The notes below the pieces were generated by a model that saw only the letters and a list, made by a program, of their open reading frames with translations, was not told where the DNA came from and made no database searches. Below are positions 1-6,022 of a DNA stretch of 6,186 bases, in pieces; position 1 is the stretch's first letter, and each line of letters begins with the position of its first letter. The position numbers were made by a program, and so were the translations under genes. The DNA comes from Paraclostridium ghonii (GTDB lineage Bacteria; Bacillota; Clostridia; Peptostreptococcales; Peptostreptococcaceae), in assembly GCF_023653455.1 (NCBI RefSeq), contig NZ_JAKEDR010000187.1, positions 1 through 6,186 of the forward strand, read 5' to 3'.

Positions 1-451
1 TAGTAATATTATTATCCTCATCCAATAAAACTAACTTGTTATCTATATATTTCCAATTAACATCTAACCATTTGTCTTCATTCCAATAAGTATGAGTATG
101 ACCATCTTGAATAGATGATAAATATCTGTTAATCTCTACTTGCAATTGACCTACTGATACATCTTCATTTTGATTTTTTAATAATTTATCTTTTGCTTTA
201 TTATAGCTTTGTGGTGCTTTTTCTAAAAATATTGGATGTGTATCTTCAATAGTACTTATGATTTGGTATATATCTTCTTTAGCTTCTTTTGAACTCAATT
301 TTTTATCTAATCTAGCGTTGCCACTACTTTCATACGCCTTTGGATGATATATTCTAATCAAACTATTATTAAATAAATATGTTCCTACACAAATTAATAC
401 AATACCTAGCCCTACTACTACTCCTCTCCAAAATTTATATCTCCTATTCAT
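1..451 (-). CDS. S41-family peptidase, N-terminal part, membrane anchored (partial)
   Basis: The frame opens with ATG at 449-451 and stays open to the left edge, giving 150 residues and no stop, so the C-terminal part lies outside the window. A GGGGAG ribosome binding site ends 6 nt before the ATG. After a short basic start (MNRRYKFWRG) comes one hydrophobic segment at about residues 10-27, best read as an uncleaved signal anchor placing the rest outside the cell. Residues about 53-120 carry the N-terminal helical region seen in clostridial S41 (C-terminal-processing-like) peptidases: SSKEAKEDIYQIISTIEDTH, then SIQDGHTH at 113-120. The DGHT motif is typical of this family. The catalytic serine and lysine would lie in the missing part, so activity cannot be judged. 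It follows a terminator and has its own promoter, so it is probably transcribed independently of the genes to its right. The family call rests on motif recall rather than a search. Confidence 0.72.
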   Translation of the reverse strand, partial: MNRRYKFWRGVVVGLGIVLICVGTYLFNNSLIRIYHPKAYESSGNARLDKKLSSKEAKEDIYQIISTIEDTHPIFLEKAPQSYNKAKDKLLKNQNEDVSVGQLQVEINRYLSSIQDGHTHTYWNEDKWLDVNWKYIDNKLVLLDEDNNIT

Positions 452-473
452 AACAATCTCCCCTTACAATTTA

Positions 474-502
474 ATTATAACTATATACCTCAGTAAATTC
501 AA
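474..502 (-). promoter_or_regulatory. Promoter of the S41 peptidase gene
   Basis: On the minus strand TTGAAT (497-502) is followed after exactly 17 bp by a perfect TATAAT (474-479). This is a sigma-A type arrangement. Transcription would start near 467, leaving a leader of about 15 nt that contains the GGGGAG ribosome binding site. It begins right after the terminator of the upstream transporter operon. Confidence 0.6.
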
Positions 503-510
503 ACATAGCA

Positions 511-554
511 AAAAGAGTTATATTAAAATAAGTATCATTTAATATAACTCTTTT
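511..554 (-). terminator. Rho-independent terminator of the cysteine protein/TDT operon
   Basis: This is a perfect 17-bp inverted repeat (511-527 and 538-554) with a 10-nt loop. The core is AGAGTTATATT. The stem starts 12 nt after the transporter stop codon, and on the minus strand its 3' arm ends in a run of five T. The other strand also ends in a T run (551-556), so it could work both ways, although no plus-strand gene needs it here. Confidence 0.85.
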
Positions 555-566
555 TTATCTATATAT

Positions 567-1544
567 TTATATCATATTTGCATTTTGAGATTTGTTAGGA
601 CTTAATTTTTCAAATAAAAATCCTATTGTTTTTACAACTATATATCCAATAACTAATATAGCGATTATAACTTGAACATATAAAAATAATCTAACAACAC
701 CTTCTAGTGAAGATCCTATCTTTCCTAAATATTTTGCGTATCTCTGAGATGCAACAACACTTATACCAAGTGGAAAAGTAAGTGGTGCAAGTCCTGGAGA
801 AAAAGGCAATTTTATAAGTTTAGGAAGTATTTTATATCCATAAAAAAGTGACATATACGAAATACCTGCTAAAATACTTACAAATATAGCATTTGGCTTA
901 TCTGCAATAGCAAAATAAGCTGCTAAGCATATATTTGCAGGAGCCACCATTATCATTAACGTTGGAAGCTTAGGCCCAGCTAGCTTTTCCATAGATACAA
1001 GTCTATATATCATAATAGGAAACATTAATATAAATGCTAAAAGTGAATAATAAAATAATACTCTAGAAATTCCAGGCATATTCATAGGTTTACTTGTAAC
1101 AACCGCTAATCCAATTCCTACCTTAGGTATAAACCAACTTGGAATCATATTTTCCATTTTAAAATCTTTAATCATGCAAATAGCAAACATAACAAATGTT
1201 ATAAAGTGCAGTACTGTTGCCCCTAACCATAATCCTCTAGCTATTGATTGGTTTATCTCAACTAAATAAACTGCGATTAACATAAGCGTCATAAATATAG
1301 TTGGATAAATACTTCCAACCATTGGATGTTTTATCTCATTAATAACCTTATTAGGATGTAATATTAATTTAATTAATAAAAAACCTATACATAAAACTGA
1401 AAAGACTACAGCTAAATGTCTTACCCAAGTTATATTAAACTCAAGTAACGCTGTTGATATACTCATAAATCCAAGTGATATGCCAGCTATTGCAACAGGT
1501 ATATCTTCAAATTTTGATTTAACTCCTTTATTTGTAGCTTCCAT
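567..1544 (-). CDS. TDT-family transporter (SLAC1/TehA-like, C4-dicarboxylate/tellurite-resistance family)
   Basis: This is a 325-residue integral membrane protein of the tellurite-resistance/dicarboxylate transporter (TDT) family, which includes TehA, plant SLAC1 anion channels, yeast Mae1 and the sulfite exporter Ssu1. About ten hydrophobic segments can be picked out, near 14-34, 43-61, 79-97, 104-125, 140-152, 162-181, 196-213, 217-238, 253-266 and 283-309. The opening IPVAIAGISLGFMSIS (15-30) matches the usual family start, and LTFPLGISVVA (255-265) matches the conserved late helix whose Phe (here F257) probably corresponds to the pore-gating Phe of TehA and SLAC1. The short C-terminal tail is polar. 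The substrate cannot be read from sequence; malate, sulfite or another small anion are all possible. The start is backed by a TAGGTG ribosome binding site. It lies 12 bp downstream of the C_GCAxxG_C_C gene in one transcript and ends just before a strong terminator. Confidence 0.85.
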   Translation of the reverse strand: MEATNKGVKSKFEDIPVAIAGISLGFMSISTALLEFNITWVRHLAVVFSVLCIGFLLIKLILHPNKVINEIKHPMVGSIYPTIFMTLMLIAVYLVEINQSIARGLWLGATVLHFITFVMFAICMIKDFKMENMIPSWFIPKVGIGLAVVTSKPMNMPGISRVLFYYSLLAFILMFPIMIYRLVSMEKLAGPKLPTLMIMVAPANICLAAYFAIADKPNAIFVSILAGISYMSLFYGYKILPKLIKLPFSPGLAPLTFPLGISVVASQRYAKYLGKIGSSLEGVVRLFLYVQVIIAILVIGYIVVKTIGFLFEKLSPNKSQNANMI

Positions 1545-1556
1545 ATATACACCTAC

Positions 1557-2006
1557 TTATTTTAATTTTCCATCATCTATTAATTTTTCAGCTATATAAG
1601 CTGCAACTTCTCCTGTTATCTTTACACAGTGAGCTTTTCTCTCAGGCGATTGGAATTCAAAGTTTCTAACCATTACTCTACAACAAGTACTTTTATATAA
1701 TTCCTTTATTCTATCATGTAAATCTGCTGAATGTTTAAACATATCTTCATTCATTGATTCTCCATGACATCTACCATAAACCATTCCTAATGCCATAACT
1801 CCTCCACTTACAGCTCCACAAAGGCATCCTGCTTTACCTATACCAATGGGAAATCCTGAAGCTAATTTTGTAACTTCATCACTAAATGGTTTTCCTAGTG
1901 CATCATTTATAGTTTTTACAACCGCTTCTGAACAGAAAAACTCTCCTCTTTCAAAATACCCTTCCGCTATCTCTCTTATTTCTGACACTCTTTCTTCTTT
2001 AGTCAT
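1557..2006 (-). CDS. C_GCAxxG_C_C family (putative redox-active) protein
   Basis: This 149-residue soluble protein has the signature of the C_GCAxxG_C_C family: Cys25 in FFCSEAVV, then GCLCGAVSGG with Cys61 and Cys63, then Cys108-Cys109 in STCCR, and Cys127 in AHCVKI. Cys80 is an additional cysteine. The family is widespread in anaerobes. Its function is not firmly known; the paired cysteines suggest redox chemistry or metal/cofactor binding, which is inference. No signal peptide or membrane segment is seen, so it is probably cytoplasmic. The usual motif is GCxCGAxxG, and here the middle residue is Leu. A strong TGGAGGAGT ribosome binding site precedes the ATG, and a good promoter sits just upstream. 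It is the first gene of a two-gene operon with the TDT transporter, whose start codon follows the stop after 12 bp. That pairing suggests the protein acts on, or protects against, whatever the transporter moves. Confidence 0.85.
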   Translation of the reverse strand: MTKEERVSEIREIAEGYFERGEFFCSEAVVKTINDALGKPFSDEVTKLASGFPIGIGKAGCLCGAVSGGVMALGMVYGRCHGESMNEDMFKHSADLHDRIKELYKSTCCRVMVRNFEFQSPERKAHCVKITGEVAAYIAEKLIDDGKLK

Positions 2007-2049
2007 AAAAACTCCTCCATTATAATGTAGTTTTACAATTTATAATTTC

Positions 2050-2078
2050 ATTATAATTTTAAAACTATTTTTTGTAAA
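2050..2078 (-). promoter_or_regulatory. Promoter of the cysteine protein/TDT operon
   Basis: On the minus strand TTTACA (2073-2078, one mismatch to TTGACA) is separated by exactly 17 bp from a perfect TATAAT (2050-2055). Transcription would begin near 2043, giving a leader of about 37 nt ahead of the ATG at 2006. A second TATAAT at 2019-2024 directly abuts the ribosome binding site and is too close to the gene to serve as its -10 box. Confidence 0.65.
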
Positions 2079-2183
2079 ATAGATATTTTCTATATTAAAA
2101 CTCAATCTTATAGATCGCATTTATCGACAAATTACTACAGACCTTAATCTTATATGCTTTATCATTTTTCTGATTTTAACTTT

Positions 2184-2471
2184 TTATATATTTAATACAT
2201 CTTCTTTTATGCTAATAATTTCTGCATCTGTGTTCGTTTCTATAAAATTTATTATATTTTCTTTATTCCTATAACATGACCTTTGGTCTAAAGCTATACC
2301 TACTATTCCAATGGTAATAATTTGATGTACATCTTGATTTTCGGCTTCTGCTACAGAAATATTAAATTTATTTTTAAGTTTGCTAGTTATGCTTTTCACT
2401 ACCATTCGCTTTTCCTTTAAAGAGTGTACCCAAGTAGCTCTTAAGTCAATTTTTAGTATATATATTTTCAT
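2184..2471 (-). CDS. DUF503 family protein (YlxP-like)
   Basis: This 95-residue protein is of normal length for the family (about 90-97). The family marks are the beta-strand start MKIYILKIDL, then HSLKEKRMVVKSI (16-28), KLKNKFNISVAE (31-42), and a C-terminal DAEIISIKEDVL stretch resembling the family's EAEIVDVEIEL ending. In Bacillus the DUF503 gene ylxP lies in the nusA-infB-rbfA region and is suspected of a ribosome-related role; that role is family knowledge and not firmly proven. Here the gene stands alone, far from infB or rbfA within this window, so it may be a second or relocated copy. The ATG is preceded by AAAGGT, 8 nt away. No clear promoter could be fixed in the 116 bp upstream, and no convincing terminator follows the stop codon. 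Confidence 0.85.
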   Translation of the reverse strand: MKIYILKIDLRATWVHSLKEKRMVVKSITSKLKNKFNISVAEAENQDVHQIITIGIVGIALDQRSCYRNKENIINFIETNTDAEIISIKEDVLNI

Positions 2472-2556
2472 ATGAATTTACCTTTCTATAAACATTAATT
2501 TAACTATACTCAATTATTATTATGTTTAATTGTTAATAAATATATTATTTTTAGAT

Positions 2557-2591
2557 ATAAAAAGTAGCTATTTCAAATAGCTACTTTTTAT
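2557..2591 (-). terminator. Rho-independent terminator of the RibD-like gene, overlapping its stop codon
   Basis: This is a near-perfect palindrome with 17-bp arms (2557-2573 and 2575-2591) around one central base. In RNA the core would be GTAGCTATT and AATAGCTAC with a small loop, flanked by A and T runs. On the minus strand the 3' arm ends in a run of five T. The stop codon of the RibD-like gene (2588-2590) lies inside the first A-rich arm, so the hairpin begins before translation ends. Confidence 0.82.
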
Positions 2592-3112
2592 CTTTTTGAA
2601 TATCTAAGAATTACAATACCTTCATCGATTATATATTCATTTATCTGTAAATCTATTTTGGGGTTGTTACTTAAAAATAAAGGCCTACCTTTTCCTAATA
2701 TTGTAGGTATTATTCCTATTATATACTCATCTATAATATCATCTTTTATAAATGAATCAATAACTACTCCTCCCCCAAATAAAAATATATTTTTCCCATC
2801 TTTTTGTTTTTCACTTTTAATAGTTTTTACTATGTCTCCATTTATAAAATGAATATTATCATAATCTTTTAATTTCTTAGATGTTGCAACATACACTTTT
2901 TTATCTTTAAAATCCTTATGAAAGTTTTGATCATAACAATTTTTACCCATTACTACTACATCTATAGTATCTAGAAATTTATTAAAATCCCACTTTTTGT
3001 CTGTATCTAAACTTTTATTTCCATCTCCAACTATCCAATCAAATCCTCCATCTTCAGATGATATATATCCGTCTATACTCATAGCTAAGTTTAAAATTAC
3101 TTTTCTATTCAT
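2588..3112 (-). CDS. Dihydrofolate reductase-like (RibD C-terminal domain) family protein
   Basis: A single-domain protein of 174 residues from the chosen start. It has the DHFR/RibD-C fold signature: strand-plus-motif KVILNLAMSIDGYI (4-17), VVMGKNCY (54-61, matching the family's MGRxTYE region), a glycine-rich NADPH-binding turn FGGGVVIDSF (112-121), then DEYIIGIIPTILGKGRPLF (128-146), which matches the family pattern of DE followed by Pro, Leu-Gly-x-Gly and PLF. Members are NAD(P)H-dependent reductases of pterin- or pyrimidine-like substrates, but most stand-alone ones have no known substrate, and this one has no riboflavin or folate genes nearby. The open frame can be extended to a GTG at 3127, but ATG at 3112 is preferred: the only ribosome binding site (GAGGA, 3121-3125) overlaps that GTG and lies 8 nt from this ATG. 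Upstream is about 180 bp of AT-rich DNA without a clear promoter. Confidence 0.85.
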   Translation of the reverse strand: MNRKVILNLAMSIDGYISSEDGGFDWIVGDGNKSLDTDKKWDFNKFLDTIDVVVMGKNCYDQNFHKDFKDKKVYVATSKKLKDYDNIHFINGDIVKTIKSEKQKDGKNIFLFGGGVVIDSFIKDDIIDEYIIGIIPTILGKGRPLFLSNNPKIDLQINEYIIDEGIVILRYSKR

Positions 3113-3120
3113 TACCATAT

Positions 3121-3125
3121 TCCTC
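3121..3125 (-). promoter_or_regulatory. Ribosome binding site that fixes the RibD-like start
   Basis: GAGGA on the minus strand lies 8 nt before ATG 3112, a normal spacing. It is only 2 nt before ATG 3118, and it overlaps the upstream GTG at 3127. The longer versions of the protein would therefore lack a usable site. Confidence 0.65.
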
Positions 3126-3255
3126 ACTTTATACTTTTTTTAATATTTGATTAATTTAAGTACTTGATACAATTTTATTGTAAACTATAAAATTTTATAA
3201 TTTATTTATATTTGATAAATATAAAATAAATTAGTATATTGAGAATCTCTATAGT

Positions 3256-3290
3256 AACTTAAAAAGAAAATACCTCATGTTTTTTAAGTT
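3256..3290 (-). terminator. Possible weak terminator after the DUF362 gene
   Basis: A perfect 10-bp inverted repeat, AACTTAAAAA (3256-3265) and TTTTTAAGTT (3281-3290), with a 15-nt loop, starts 6 nt after the DUF362 stop codon. The stem holds only one G-C pair and no T run follows it on the minus strand. It may be a poor terminator or only a transcript-end stabilising hairpin. Confidence 0.35.
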
Positions 3291-3296
3291 TAAAAA

Positions 3297-4370
3297 TTAA
3301 ATTTTAATTAGCTCATACTCTTTATTGCCCATACCGATTTCATGAGCATAATCTATAACTCTCATTCCATTAACCCCTGGGTGGGCATGTTTAAATACAT
3401 CATGCTTCATTTCTGCGCAAACTAAATCATAACAAGCTTTATCAAGTGCAACTGGGTCTTTAGATGCAAGTACGCCTATGTCGTGTGCTATAGGTCTACC
3501 TGACCAAGGTACACAGTCACAAAGAGGAGTTACATTCATAACAAATGTTATAAATCCTATCTTATTTTGTTTATTACTAATTGCTCCATATGCATATTCA
3601 GCCATTTTTTCTACAAATATATCTGAATCAGTTTCCCATTGTATAGTTACAGCTCTAGTTGGACAAACAGTTGGGCACTCCCCACAGCCATAGCAAACAT
3701 CATGGTTTATTTTTGCTTTTTTACTTTCCATATGTATCGCACCTACTGGACAAGATTTTGAACATCTACTACACCCAATACACTTCTCATTATCTACTCC
3801 TGGCTTTGCATCTGAGTGTTGCATTTGTTTGCCTGGAGCACTGGCACATCCCATAGCTAAATTTTTAAGAGCACCTCCAAATCCAGCCATTTCATGTCCT
3901 TTAAAGTGACTCATTACAATCATTGAGGATGAGTTGTATATTTCTCCACCTATCTTTACAGTATTAAAATGTTTTTGATTAATCTCTACATCTACTGAAT
4001 TTCTACTATATAGTCCATCGGCAATAATTATTGGGGCATTTACGACTGCATAGGCAAATCCATTTTCTATGGCTGTTGTTATGTGATCTACTGAATTTGT
4101 TCTGCTTCCTGAATAAAGAGTGTTTGTATCTGTTAAAAATGGTTTTCCTCCATATTCTTTTACTTTGTCTACTACCTGTCTAACAGCTACAGGATTCATA
4201 TATGTAGTATTTCCTTTTTCCCCAAAATGTAATTTTATAGCTACTTGTTCTTTTTCACTTATAAATTCTCTAAATCCAGCTCTTTCAAATAATCTTTTCA
4301 CATTGTTTAGTAAGTTGTTACTTTTTGAATCTGAATATAAACTACAATAATAAACCTTTGAATTCTCCAT
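3297..4370 (-). CDS. DUF362 domain protein with two 4Fe-4S ferredoxin motifs
   Basis: A 357-residue protein, probably cytoplasmic since no signal peptide or membrane segment is seen. The DUF362 domain is split around an inserted ferredoxin module. The N-terminal part (about 1-190) contains VAIKLHFGEKGNTTY (43-57), FLTDTNTLYSGSR (78-90) and SHFKGHEMAGFGGALKN (154-170), all typical of the family. Two cysteine motifs follow, CxxCxxCxxxCP at 197-208 (Cys197, 200, 203, 207) and 226-237 (Cys226, 229, 232, 236), enough for two 4Fe-4S clusters. The C-terminal part (about 267-345) resumes DUF362, with CDCVPWSGRP (284-293) and LASKDPVALDKA (301-312). The family is common in anaerobes; its reaction is unknown and an electron-transfer role is inferred from the clusters. 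The start has a GAGGG ribosome binding site 6 nt upstream. The acetyltransferase gene ends 89 bp upstream with no terminator between, so read-through is possible; no strong promoter was found in the gap. Confidence 0.88.
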   Translation of the reverse strand: MENSKVYYCSLYSDSKSNNLLNNVKRLFERAGFREFISEKEQVAIKLHFGEKGNTTYMNPVAVRQVVDKVKEYGGKPFLTDTNTLYSGSRTNSVDHITTAIENGFAYAVVNAPIIIADGLYSRNSVDVEINQKHFNTVKIGGEIYNSSSMIVMSHFKGHEMAGFGGALKNLAMGCASAPGKQMQHSDAKPGVDNEKCIGCSRCSKSCPVGAIHMESKKAKINHDVCYGCGECPTVCPTRAVTIQWETDSDIFVEKMAEYAYGAISNKQNKIGFITFVMNVTPLCDCVPWSGRPIAHDIGVLASKDPVALDKACYDLVCAEMKHDVFKHAHPGVNGMRVIDYAHEIGMGNKEYELIKI

Positions 4371-4459
4371 CTAATTCCCTCTCTTCTTTTAACTTTATAT
4401 CCTTATTTATAGACTAATCCTTACAATTTAATTCTATCTATATATTTAAATTTAAATAA

Positions 4460-5035
4460 TTATTCTATATTTTTTATAACCTTACATGGATTTCCAACTG
4501 CTAATACATTATCCGGTATTGATTTTGTAACAACACTTCCAGCTCCTATAACACAATTGTCACCTATTGTTACTCCAGGCATTATGCTTACATTTCCTCC
4601 TATCCAAACATTATCACCTATCTTTACTTGTAGGGCATAAGTTTTATATGGTGCTTCTCCTTCTTTATTTATGTTTATTCTCTCTCTTGGATTTACGGGA
4701 TGTGTTGCTGTATAAATGCCAGTTCCTGGTCCTATCAACACATTTTTCCCTATAGTTATTTTATTACAGTCTAAAAATGTACAATTATAGTTTATAAATG
4801 TATTTTCTCCTATAGAAATATGTTTCCCATAATCGCAGAAAAATGGTTTCTCTATCCATACACCTTCTTCAATGTTTCCAAGTAAGATTTTGAGTATTTC
4901 ATTTGGATTGTCTATTAACTCTGTATTAAACTTATTTATTAACTTTCTTGCATTTTTATACATACTTATAAGCTCACTATCTCTAGTATTATAAAACTCT
5001 CCTTTTAATAATTTTTCTTTTTCCGTGATAGTCAT
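4460..5035 (-). CDS. maa: Sugar O-acetyltransferase, maltose/galactoside type
   Basis: This 191-residue protein is of usual length for the maltose/galactoside acetyltransferase family. Residues 5-57 form the helical maltose acetyltransferase N-terminal domain (EKEKLLKGEFYNTRDSEL). From about 60 on it has left-handed beta-helix hexapeptide repeats, such as ISIGEN, ITIGKN, VKIGDN and VTIGDN, ending in the usual coil GAGSVVTKSIPDN and GNPCKVIK. The catalytic His of LacA (His115) corresponds to His112 in TATHPV, and LacA Asn85 to Asn82 in INYNC. Members transfer the acetyl group of acetyl-CoA to a sugar hydroxyl, working as cytoplasmic trimers; the natural sugar is usually unknown, so the maa symbol is by family only. 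An AAAGGAG site lies 6 nt before the ATG. A 16-bp palindrome 24 bp upstream of the start may be an operator. A terminator separates it from mtnN, and no terminator separates it from the following DUF362 gene. Confidence 0.9.
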   Translation of the reverse strand: MTITEKEKLLKGEFYNTRDSELISMYKNARKLINKFNTELIDNPNEILKILLGNIEEGVWIEKPFFCDYGKHISIGENTFINYNCTFLDCNKITIGKNVLIGPGTGIYTATHPVNPRERININKEGEAPYKTYALQVKIGDNVWIGGNVSIMPGVTIGDNCVIGAGSVVTKSIPDNVLAVGNPCKVIKNIE

Positions 5036-5059
5036 AGTAGTCTCCTTTTAAATATTTCT

Positions 5060-5075
5060 CTTATAGTTCTATAAG
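5060..5075. promoter_or_regulatory. Operator-like palindrome upstream of the acetyltransferase gene
   Basis: CTTATAG, a 2-bp TT spacer, then CTATAAG make a perfect 16-bp palindrome 24 bp before the acetyltransferase ATG. On the minus strand it contains TATAAG (5060-5065), the best available -10 box, with only a poor -35 (TACAGT, 5083-5088) at 17 bp. A dimeric repressor bound here would block this promoter; that is inference. It might also be just a small hairpin in an AT-rich leader. Confidence 0.4.
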
Positions 5076-5082
5076 CAAAAAT

Positions 5083-5157
5083 ACTGTATCAAAATATTAT
5101 TACAATCAATATGTATAACTTTTAATACATACGTTTTTTAAATAATTTTGATACAGT
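5083..5157 (-). terminator. Nested hairpin, probable terminator of mtnN
   Basis: A perfect 13-bp inverted repeat, ACTGTATCAAAAT (5083-5095) and its complement (5145-5157), encloses 49 nt that hold a second 7-bp inverted repeat, TATGTAT (5110-5116) with ATACATA (5125-5131). The outer stem starts 16 nt after the mtnN stop codon. On the minus strand its 3' arm is followed by ATTTTTGC, a five-T run. Position and T run fit a terminator; the long branched loop is unusual for one. Confidence 0.55.
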
Positions 5158-5173
5158 CTAATTATACTTTTTT

Positions 5174-5860
5174 CTATTTATCTAACATATCTAGCATATT
5201 AATAACTAGTTTAGCAGAATTATTTGAAGCTATAATTTCAAATTCTCTATATGCTATTGCCGCATTGTCATCTGCATTGTCAGAAATACTTTTTACTATT
5301 ACAAAAGGCACATTGTTTATATCAGATACATGTGCTATTGCTGCCCCTTCCATTTCTACACAATAAGGACTATAATCACTCATTAACCTATATTTCAAAT
5401 CTGTATCTGCTATAAATGCATCACCTGTTATCATTCTTCCAATATGACAATTATAAGAATCTAAATCGCTATTTTTATGTGCACTAAATGCCACTTCTTT
5501 TAGTTTTTCATCTGCATTAAAGTATTTCTTAAATGGAAAACAATTTTTCATTTGAATTGGTATTATATCATGATATGTAATATCATCTGAAATAACAACA
5601 TCTCCTAGTTTAACGTTTTCATTTAAACTCCCTGCAATTCCTGTATTAATTATTTTATCTACATTGAATTTATCTATTAATATTTGAGTGCAACTTGAAG
5701 CATTTACTTTACCCACGCTACAACTTGTTACTACTACATCTAATTCTTTATACTTACATATATAAAAATCAAATCCTGCATACTTCTCTTTTTTTTCTAT
5801 AAACATATTATCCTTTATAGATTGTATTTCGATACTAGTTGATCCAATTATACCAATCAT
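5174..5860 (-). CDS. mtnN: 5'-methylthioadenosine/S-adenosylhomocysteine nucleosidase
   Basis: A 228-residue cytoplasmic enzyme, close to the usual 230. It hydrolyses 5'-methylthioadenosine and S-adenosylhomocysteine to adenine plus methylthioribose or S-ribosylhomocysteine, clearing inhibitory by-products of polyamine synthesis and methylation and feeding the LuxS step where present. Motifs line up with the E. coli enzyme: MIGIIGSTSIEI puts Glu11 at the place of catalytic Glu12; NTGIAGSL (72-79) is the phosphorylase-fold glycine loop; CVEMEGAAIAHV (167-178) holds the ribose-binding Glu (Glu171 for Glu174); SISDNAD (191-197) carries Asp194 for catalytic Asp197. All key residues are present, so it should be active. 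The start is the canonical one; the nearest ribosome binding site, GAGAGG, is about 10 nt away, rather far. It has its own promoter (5992-6022) with a leader of about 125 nt and ends before a nested hairpin. Confidence 0.93.
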   Translation of the reverse strand: MIGIIGSTSIEIQSIKDNMFIEKKEKYAGFDFYICKYKELDVVVTSCSVGKVNASSCTQILIDKFNVDKIINTGIAGSLNENVKLGDVVISDDITYHDIIPIQMKNCFPFKKYFNADEKLKEVAFSAHKNSDLDSYNCHIGRMITGDAFIADTDLKYRLMSDYSPYCVEMEGAAIAHVSDINNVPFVIVKSISDNADDNAAIAYREFEIIASNNSAKLVINMLDMLDK

Positions 5861-5991
5861 TTAACTCTATCCTCTCGTTTTTTCAATTAATATATTATAG
5901 TAATTATAATATTACTTACGTTGAAGCTTCCTAAATCTTTAGACAAAATAAAGTTATTTTTTAATTTCCCAAATATGTTATATTAAGGTTA

Positions 5992-6022
5992 ATTATAGCA
6001 CATTATCTTTATTTTTTGTCAA
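5992..6022 (-). promoter_or_regulatory. Promoter of mtnN
   Basis: On the minus strand a perfect TTGACA (6017-6022) lies 19 bp from a perfect TATAAT (5992-5997) preceded by TGC, making an extended -10 box (TGCTATAAT). The spacer is two bases longer than ideal, which the extended -10 could offset. Transcription would start near 5985, leaving about 125 nt before the mtnN ATG. No known riboswitch core was recognised in that leader. Confidence 0.65.

Noticed and set aside
2160..2180. Possible CodY box in the ATTTTTCTGATTTTA stretch
   Set aside because: It differs at about five positions from the AATTTTCWGAAAATT consensus, too many to claim.
2658..2852. Plus-strand open frame of 64 codons
   Set aside because: It lies antisense inside the RibD-like gene, which has clear family motifs, and has no ribosome binding site or family match of its own.
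3205..3225. 9-bp inverted repeat TTTATATTT-GAT-AAATATAAA upstream of the RibD-like gene
   Set aside because: The arms are entirely A/T in a very AT-rich spacer, no promoter box could be tied to it, and it does not match an operator I know.
3478..3856. Two overlapping plus-strand open frames opposite the DUF362 ferredoxin region
   Set aside because: They are shadows of the conserved, cysteine-rich minus-strand gene, which is clearly coding.
4443..4458. 16-bp palindrome TATTTAAATTTAAATA just after the acetyltransferase stop codon
   Set aside because: It is all A/T with no loop and no following T run, so it is not a terminator, and such palindromes are common by chance at this base composition.
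4120..5366. Plus-strand open frames at 4120-4350, 4567-4755 and 5148-5366
   Set aside because: Each lies opposite a well-recognised minus-strand gene (DUF362, acetyltransferase, mtnN) and shows no protein family of its own.
5861..5985. SAM or SAH riboswitch in the mtnN leader
   Set aside because: The leader lacks the conserved G-rich cores and paired arms of these riboswitches and is almost wholly A/T.
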